Below, piece after piece: positions 36,728-41,767 of a stretch of 41,767 nt of DNA (the stretch's first letter is position 1; every line of letters begins with the position of its first letter). Source of the DNA: Flavobacteriaceae bacterium ASP10-09a (GTDB taxonomy: Bacteria; Bacteroidota; Bacteroidia; Flavobacteriales; Flavobacteriaceae); contig LAQA01000027.1 in NCBI GenBank assembly GCA_000981625.1, forward strand, positions 474 to 42,240, given 5' to 3'. The position numbers and the translations under genes are program-made. The notes beneath the pieces are model-generated. The model was given only the letters and a program-made list of their open reading frames with translations, was not told the origin of the DNA and made no database searches.

Positions 36728-38251
36728 TTAGCTTTTAAAAATTTTAAGTTTTAATCCAGGTTTTAGACTTTTAACACTCCAAATATTGTTCCATTCTTTA
36801 ATTTCATCAACAGAAACATTCTTAAATTTTTTAGCAATGTTCCAAAGTGAGTCTCCTTCTTTAACAACATAAACATCGTATAAACCTGTTTTAGTTGATT
36901 TTTTTGATGGAATTACTGCTTTCTTTTTTGTTGGTGTACTGTTATATAAAGGAATTTTCTTTGGAAAAACAGACAACCTTTGTCCTATCTTTAAACGATT
37001 ATTTTTTAGTCCATTCCAACGTTTAAGACTGCTTACTCTTACTCCAAATTTATTCGCTATTTTTCCTAAATAATCTCCACTCTGAACTCTGTAACGAATA
37101 CGTTTATCCATTTCAAAATACTTAGGCAAAGGCTTTTCTCTTTTACTTTCATCTTCGGCAGATAAAGCATAAATTTCTTTTTCTTTGTCTAAAAACTCAA
37201 CTATTTTATTACTTGGTAATCTTACAGCGTAATTTCTATCTTTTATAAACGGAATAATATCTAATTTGTAGGAAGGGTTTAAGAAAGAAATAACCTCTTC
37301 ATCAATCTGTATAATTTTAGAAATCTGACCGAAACTTATAGTTCTTTTAATACGAATTGTGTCTGTTTGAAAATTAAAAAACTTTGGGAGTTCAGCATAA
37401 ATTTCATGATCAGTTGCATATTCAAAAACATACATAGTCGCATAAAATGCAGGAACATAACCTGCTGTTTCTCTTGGTAAATAAGGTCTTATATTCCAAT
37501 AATTTCGATAACCTCCAGAACGTTTTATGGCTTTTCTTACATTTCCTGGTCCAGAATTATAGGCCGCTAAAGCTAAATCCCAATCTCCAAAAATGGTGTA
37601 TAATTGATCTAAATATTTACACGCTGCAATGGTTGCTTTGACAGGATCTTGACGTTCATCAACATAAGAACTTACTTTTAAATCAAACTGTTTCCCAGTG
37701 CCATACATAAATTGCCACAAACCTGTAGCACCAACTCTCGATTTAACCTGCGGTCTTAAGGCAGACTCTACAATTGCTAAATATTTCATTTCCAAAGGAA
37801 TATCATATTGATCTAGATATCTCTCAAACATTGGAAAATAGTACTTTGCTTTTGCCATTAACTTTGGATAATACTTTTTACGGTACAACAAATAACTATT
37901 TATTACTTTTTCTAAAGCAGGATTAAAAGCTAAATTAAAAGGTGTTTTTTTATCTAAATCAAGAAGACGTTGTTTTAGTAAAGCGGTCGTTAAAACAATT
38001 TCAGAATTTCCAATAACATCTTTATCATCAACTACATACTCTAAAGTATCTATTAATGAAGAATTAAACATTTGATCAACCAATAAACTATCAATCGTAT
38101 TTAAATCTGAATTTGAAAATAATTCAGTCTTTCTGGTTGTATCCTTAATAACAAATAAAGTGTCGGTTTTAACAGTTATAATACTATCTTTATCTTGTTG
38201 AGAAAAAATAGAAATACTGACGAAAAATAAGCCAAGTAAAAATTTATTCAT
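36728..38251 (-). CDS. Lytic transglycosylase with two C-terminal LysM domains (MltD-like)
   Basis: 507 aa; IVESALRPQVKSRVGATGLWQFMYGTGKQF, AAYNSGPGNVRKAI; LysM YRVQSGDYLGKIANKFGV and YVVKEGDSLWNIAKKF. Confidence 0.94.
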   Translation of the reverse strand: MNKFLLGLFFVSISIFSQQDKDSIITVKTDTLFVIKDTTRKTELFSNSDLNTIDSLLVDQMFNSSLIDTLEYVVDDKDVIGNSEIVLTTALLKQRLLDLDKKTPFNLAFNPALEKVINSYLLYRKKYYPKLMAKAKYYFPMFERYLDQYDIPLEMKYLAIVESALRPQVKSRVGATGLWQFMYGTGKQFDLKVSSYVDERQDPVKATIAACKYLDQLYTIFGDWDLALAAYNSGPGNVRKAIKRSGGYRNYWNIRPYLPRETAGYVPAFYATMYVFEYATDHEIYAELPKFFNFQTDTIRIKRTISFGQISKIIQIDEEVISFLNPSYKLDIIPFIKDRNYAVRLPSNKIVEFLDKEKEIYALSAEDESKREKPLPKYFEMDKRIRYRVQSGDYLGKIANKFGVRVSSLKRWNGLKNNRLKIGQRLSVFPKKIPLYNSTPTKKKAVIPSKKSTKTGLYDVYVVKEGDSLWNIAKKFKNVSVDEIKEWNNIWSVKSLKPGLKLKIFKS

Positions 38252-38254
38252 AAA

Positions 38255-39016
38255 CTATATATCTAATTCTAAAGCGATTGGACAATGATCTGAATGCTTT
38301 GCTTCTGTTAAAATATAAGCTCTTGATATTTTACTTTTTAAAGGTTCTGAAACCATTGCATAATCTAAACGCCAACCTTTGTTATTTGCTCTAGAATTTG
38401 CGCGATAACTCCACCAAGAATATTCTTGTTTCTCTTGATTTAAATATCGAAAACTATCAATAAAACCATTCTTAATAAAATCTCCCATCCAAGTTCTTTC
38501 TTCTGGTAAAAACCCTGAAACTCCCTTCATTTTTGGATTGTGAATATCAATGGATTCATGACAAATATTGTAATCTCCACAGATCACTAAATTTGGAATT
38601 TCTTGTTTTAAGTTATCAATATATTCCTGAAATTCATCCATATAATTGAACTTAAAGTCGAGTCTTTCTGAATTTGTTCCTGAAGGTAAATACAAGCTCA
38701 TTACAGAAACTTCATCAAAATCTACACGTAAATTTCTTCCTTCAAAATCCATCGTTTCAATACCTGTCCCGTATTCTATATAATTTGGTTTTTCCTTACA
38801 AAAAATAGCGACTGAAGAATAACCTTTTTTTTGTGCAGAAAACCAATAGTGATGTGGATAACCCGCGTTTTCAAATTCAGAAAGATCTAATTGTTCTTTA
38901 TGTGCTTTGGTTTCTTGAATGCAAATTACATCGGGATTTGCAGCTTGCAACCAATCTAAAAAACCTTTTTTCAAAGCTGCTCTAATTCCGTTTACGTTGT
39001 ATGATATTATTTTCAT
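38255..39016 (-). CDS. xth: Exodeoxyribonuclease III
   Basis: 253 aa; MKIISYNVNGIRAALKKGFLDWL, DVICIQETKA, CGDYNICHE, GWRLDYAMVS, AKHSDHCPIALEL. Confidence 0.96.
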   Translation of the reverse strand: MKIISYNVNGIRAALKKGFLDWLQAANPDVICIQETKAHKEQLDLSEFENAGYPHHYWFSAQKKGYSSVAIFCKEKPNYIEYGTGIETMDFEGRNLRVDFDEVSVMSLYLPSGTNSERLDFKFNYMDEFQEYIDNLKQEIPNLVICGDYNICHESIDIHNPKMKGVSGFLPEERTWMGDFIKNGFIDSFRYLNQEKQEYSWWSYRANSRANNKGWRLDYAMVSEPLKSKISRAYILTEAKHSDHCPIALELDI

Positions 39017-39066
39017 TTGCCCATCTTTACTTCTTCCAAAAGGGAAAAAAATTCATTCTATAACTT

Positions 39067-39294
39067 TTAATCTATAACAATTGGCTTTTTTAAAAAGAGC
39101 CAAGTAATTTGTTTTATTTTCCCTTTTTGTGTTTGGGTAATTTTCTTTCTTGGTGATAAAATAAAAGCCAAAACAGCACAAATACCTGCTTTTAATATAA
39201 AGTTATCTGTCTTATAAAGTTGATCAGATATCAACATAAATACAACAATTAGTATTGGATATATCAACCAATAAAATTTTATAAACAACTTCAT
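39067..39294 (-). CDS. Small two-TM membrane protein (paralog A)
   Basis: 75 aa; two hydrophobic segments, SPRKKITQTQKGKIKQITWLFLKKPI, similar to the next ORF. Confidence 0.65.
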   Translation of the reverse strand: MKLFIKFYWLIYPILIVVFMLISDQLYKTDNFILKAGICAVLAFILSPRKKITQTQKGKIKQITWLFLKKPIVID

Positions 39295-39295
39295 A

Positions 39296-39517
39296 TTATT
39301 TAATTATTCTTTTATAAAACAGCCAAGTGAATTGTTCTTCTATCCCTTTTTCTGTTTGGATTTTCTTTAATCTAGGTGATACCATAAACGCTGAACCAAT
39401 ATTTATAATTATGGTGTAAAAATTTGGTTCGTATCCTAAAATCTTATAGATGATTAATCCAAAAAACAGTATTAATATTGGGAATAAAAAAGGAATAAAT
39501 AGTTTTATTTTTTTCAC
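39296..39517 (-). CDS. Small two-TM membrane protein (paralog B)
   Basis: 73 aa; SPRLKKIQTEKGIEEQFTWLFYKRII; 1-bp gaps to both neighbours. Confidence 0.65.
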   Translation of the reverse strand: MKKIKLFIPFLFPILILFFGLIIYKILGYEPNFYTIIINIGSAFMVSPRLKKIQTEKGIEEQFTWLFYKRIIK

Positions 39518-39518
39518 A

Positions 39519-40172
39519 CTAAATACTCATTTCTGGAATTTCTCCATTTACAATCAAAGTTCCTTCAGTTGCTTTTTGAATCTCTTTCACAGAGACTCCC
39601 GGTGCTCTTTCTATTAAATGAAATACATTGTTTTTTACTTCTAATACCGCTAAATTGGTAACTACTTTTGTTACACAACCGACACCTGTTAATGGCAAAG
39701 AACATTGTTTTAATATTTTAGATTCACCATGTTTATTTGTGTGCATCATTGCTACAATAATATTCTCTGCAGAAGCAACTAAATCCATAGCGCCTCCCAT
39801 TCCTTTTACCATTTTTCCTGGGATTTTCCAGTTGGCAATATCTCCATTCTCTGCAACTTCCATTGCTCCTAAAATAGTAAGATGAACATGTTTACCACGA
39901 ATCATAGCAAAGCTCATTGATGAATCAAAAAAACTTGCTCCTGGCATTGTCGTTATGGTTTGTTTTCCTGCATTTATAATGTCAGCATCTTCTTCACCTT
40001 CAAAAGGAAAAGGTCCCATTCCTAGAACTCCGTTTTCACTCTGAAATTCTACTTCCATATCATCTCTAACATAATTTGCAACCAGTGTTGGTATTCCAAT
40101 TCCTAAGTTTACGTAAAATCCGTCTTGAACTTCTTGTGCGATTCTTTTCGCTATTCCGTTTTTGTCTAACAT
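39519..40172 (-). CDS. scoB: 3-oxoacid CoA-transferase subunit B
   Basis: 217 aa; GFYVNLGIGIPTLVANYV, FQSENGVLGMGPFP (catalytic Glu), HVHLTILGAMEVAENGDIANWKIPGKMVKGMGGAMDLV. Confidence 0.95.
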   Translation of the reverse strand: MLDKNGIAKRIAQEVQDGFYVNLGIGIPTLVANYVRDDMEVEFQSENGVLGMGPFPFEGEEDADIINAGKQTITTMPGASFFDSSMSFAMIRGKHVHLTILGAMEVAENGDIANWKIPGKMVKGMGGAMDLVASAENIIVAMMHTNKHGESKILKQCSLPLTGVGCVTKVVTNLAVLEVKNNVFHLIERAPGVSVKEIQKATEGTLIVNGEIPEMSI

Positions 40173-40174
40173 AA

Positions 40175-40876
40175 TTAGCTTCTTTGTCTTACTGTTCTTT
40201 GTTCGATTCTTTTCTCGTAACCCTTTCCTTTAAAAATACGTTGTACAAATATCCCTGGAATATGAATATTATTTGGTTCTAGCTCTCCAACAGGAACTAA
40301 TTCTTCTACCTCTGCAACAGTAATTGTTGCTGCTCCACACATATTTGGGTTAAAATTTCTTGAAGTTCCTTTAAAAATTAAGTTACCAGCAGCGTCTCCT
40401 TTCCATGCTTTCACAAAAGCAAAATCTGCTTTAAAGGCAGGTTCTAACACATACATTTTTCCATCAAATTCTCTAGTTTCTTTTCCTTCTGCTACTTCAG
40501 TTCCATAGCCTGCTGGCGTATAAAATGCAGGAAAACCTGCTTGTGCAGCTCTACATTTTTCTGCTAAAGTTCCCTGTGGAGTTAACTCTACTTCTAATTC
40601 TCCTGATAACATTTGTCGTTCAAACTCATCGTTTTCACCGACATAAGAAGAAATCATTTTCTTAATTTGTTTATTTTGAAGTAATAAACCTAAACCAAAA
40701 TCATCTACACCAGCATTGTTAGAAATACAAATAACATCTCTAATATCTAGTTTTACCAATTCAGAAATTGCATTTTCAGGGATACCACACAGACCAAAAC
40801 CTCCTAACATAAAAGTCATTCCGTTTTTAACGCCTTCTAAAGCTTCTTGAACATTGTCTACTTTTTTGTTTATCAT
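40175..40876 (-). CDS. scoA: 3-oxoacid CoA-transferase subunit A
   Basis: 233 aa; [65 protein letters not shown]. Confidence 0.95.
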   Translation of the reverse strand: MINKKVDNVQEALEGVKNGMTFMLGGFGLCGIPENAISELVKLDIRDVICISNNAGVDDFGLGLLLQNKQIKKMISSYVGENDEFERQMLSGELEVELTPQGTLAEKCRAAQAGFPAFYTPAGYGTEVAEGKETREFDGKMYVLEPAFKADFAFVKAWKGDAAGNLIFKGTSRNFNPNMCGAATITVAEVEELVPVGELEPNNIHIPGIFVQRIFKGKGYEKRIEQRTVRQRS

Positions 40877-40917
40877 ATTATATTCTGTTTTATGATGGAT
40901 TTGTAAATTAGTACTTA

Positions 40918-41767
40918 TTAAAAATTAGTATCTCCATCAGGAATTTCATTTTTACCCTCTTCAACTTTTTCTTCACATTTAATATTGATCGATAAATTTT
41001 CTGGCTCTTCAAAATCTTCTTTACTGATATTTAAAGACTTATCATCATAACATTTTTTCATAAATAAAGCCCAAGAAGGCAAGGACATTGTTGCTCCTTG
41101 ACCTTTTGTAATTCCTTCAAAATGTGTTGCCCTATCTTCGCCACCAGTCCAAACACCTGTTGCTAAATTTGGTACAATCCCCATAAACCAACCATCAGAT
41201 TGATTTTGAGTTGTTCCTGTTTTACCAGCAATTGGATTTTCGAATTTATAAGGAAAACCTGTAACCGCTTTTCCTCCGGAAGTATAAACGGATCGTAATC
41301 TAATTCCTGATCCAGACTCTGTTACTCCTTTTAATAAATCTAAAATTACAAAGGCAGATTCTTCACTTAAAACTTCTTGCGTTTCTGGGATAAAATCTTT
41401 TAAAACGGTTCCGTTTTTATCTTCTATTCGTGTAATAATCATCGGACTAACTCGCAAACCTTTGTTCGCAAATGTACTGTAGGCACTAACCATTTCTAAT
41501 AATGACAAATCTACTGCACCAAGTGCAATTGAAGGATTTGCTTGAATTTTAGTTTTAATACCTGCTGCTGCTGCTAAACGCGCTACATTTTGTGGAGCTA
41601 CCATGTCTATTAACCTAGCAGACATTGTATTGACTGAACCTGCTAAACCATCCTTTAAAGTCAACATTCCTCCATATTTCTCATTAGAATTTTTTGGACT
41701 CCAATCTTCTGGAATTCCATATTTTCCTTTAGGAATTGTGTAAGGTGTATTTGGTAATTTATCGCAA
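40918..41767 (-). CDS. Penicillin-binding protein 1A (transglycosylase/transpeptidase), C-terminal part truncated by window end
   Basis: Open frame continues past the track start to the window edge (...[46 protein letters not shown]); transpeptidase [15 protein letters not shown]. Confidence 0.92.
   Translation of the reverse strand, partial: CDKLPNTPYTIPKGKYGIPEDWSPKNSNEKYGGMLTLKDGLAGSVNTMSARLIDMVAPQNVARLAAAAGIKTKIQANPSIALGAVDLSLLEMVSAYSTFANKGLRVSPMIITRIEDKNGTVLKDFIPETQEVLSEESAFVILDLLKGVTESGSGIRLRSVYTSGGKAVTGFPYKFENPIAGKTGTTQNQSDGWFMGIVPNLATGVWTGGEDRATHFEGITKGQGATMSLPSWALFMKKCYDDKSLNISKEDFEEPENLSINIKCEEKVEEGKNEIPDGDTNF

Noticed and set aside
1-41767. CRISPR arrays, tRNA/rRNA genes, IS elements, integrases, phage or known defence genes
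   Set aside because: Read through all intergenic gaps and ORFs; no regular repeat-spacer pattern, cloverleaf, transposase or defence-type protein was found. Structure-based tools (tRNAscan-SE, Infernal) were not available to confirm.

Overview
AT-rich chromosomal window with Bacteroidota/Flavobacteriia character (T9SS-type C-terminal domain protein, Bacteroidota-type outer-membrane barrels, TANNTTTG-like -7 boxes). It is mostly housekeeping and envelope genes. From left to right: the end of a polysaccharide cluster on the minus strand (truncated NAD-epimerase, HpcH/HpaI aldolase, NeuA-like cytidylyltransferase, rfbC/rfbA/rfbB, Wzz-like protein); a DUF6909-like protein, S41 peptidase and rnpA; a DDAH/arginine-deiminase-like amidinohydrolase with an APC permease; a Rieske oxygenase and a glutaryl-CoA-type acyl-CoA dehydrogenase; a large carboxypeptidase-regulatory-domain beta-barrel; a TPMT-like methyltransferase; an RND adaptor/pump/TolC operon; divergently, a FemAB/GNAT-like, TesB, SdpI-like and SAM-methyltransferase operon; a PorZ-like, recO and TonB-receptor operon; CYTH, hemolysin III, PlsC-like, trpS, DUF4837, LysM lytic transglycosylase and xth; two tandem small membrane paralogs; scoA/scoB; and a truncated PBP1A. 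I found no tRNA, rRNA, CRISPR, transposase or phage gene. The most interesting spots are the aldolase plus CMP-transferase pair, the two-part DUF6909-like protein, the 23.2-23.6 kb divergent control region (inverted repeat with opposed -7-like boxes, a palindrome and a 27-codon ORF) with its flanking operons, and the tandem small membrane paralogs. None is demonstrated to be a new system.
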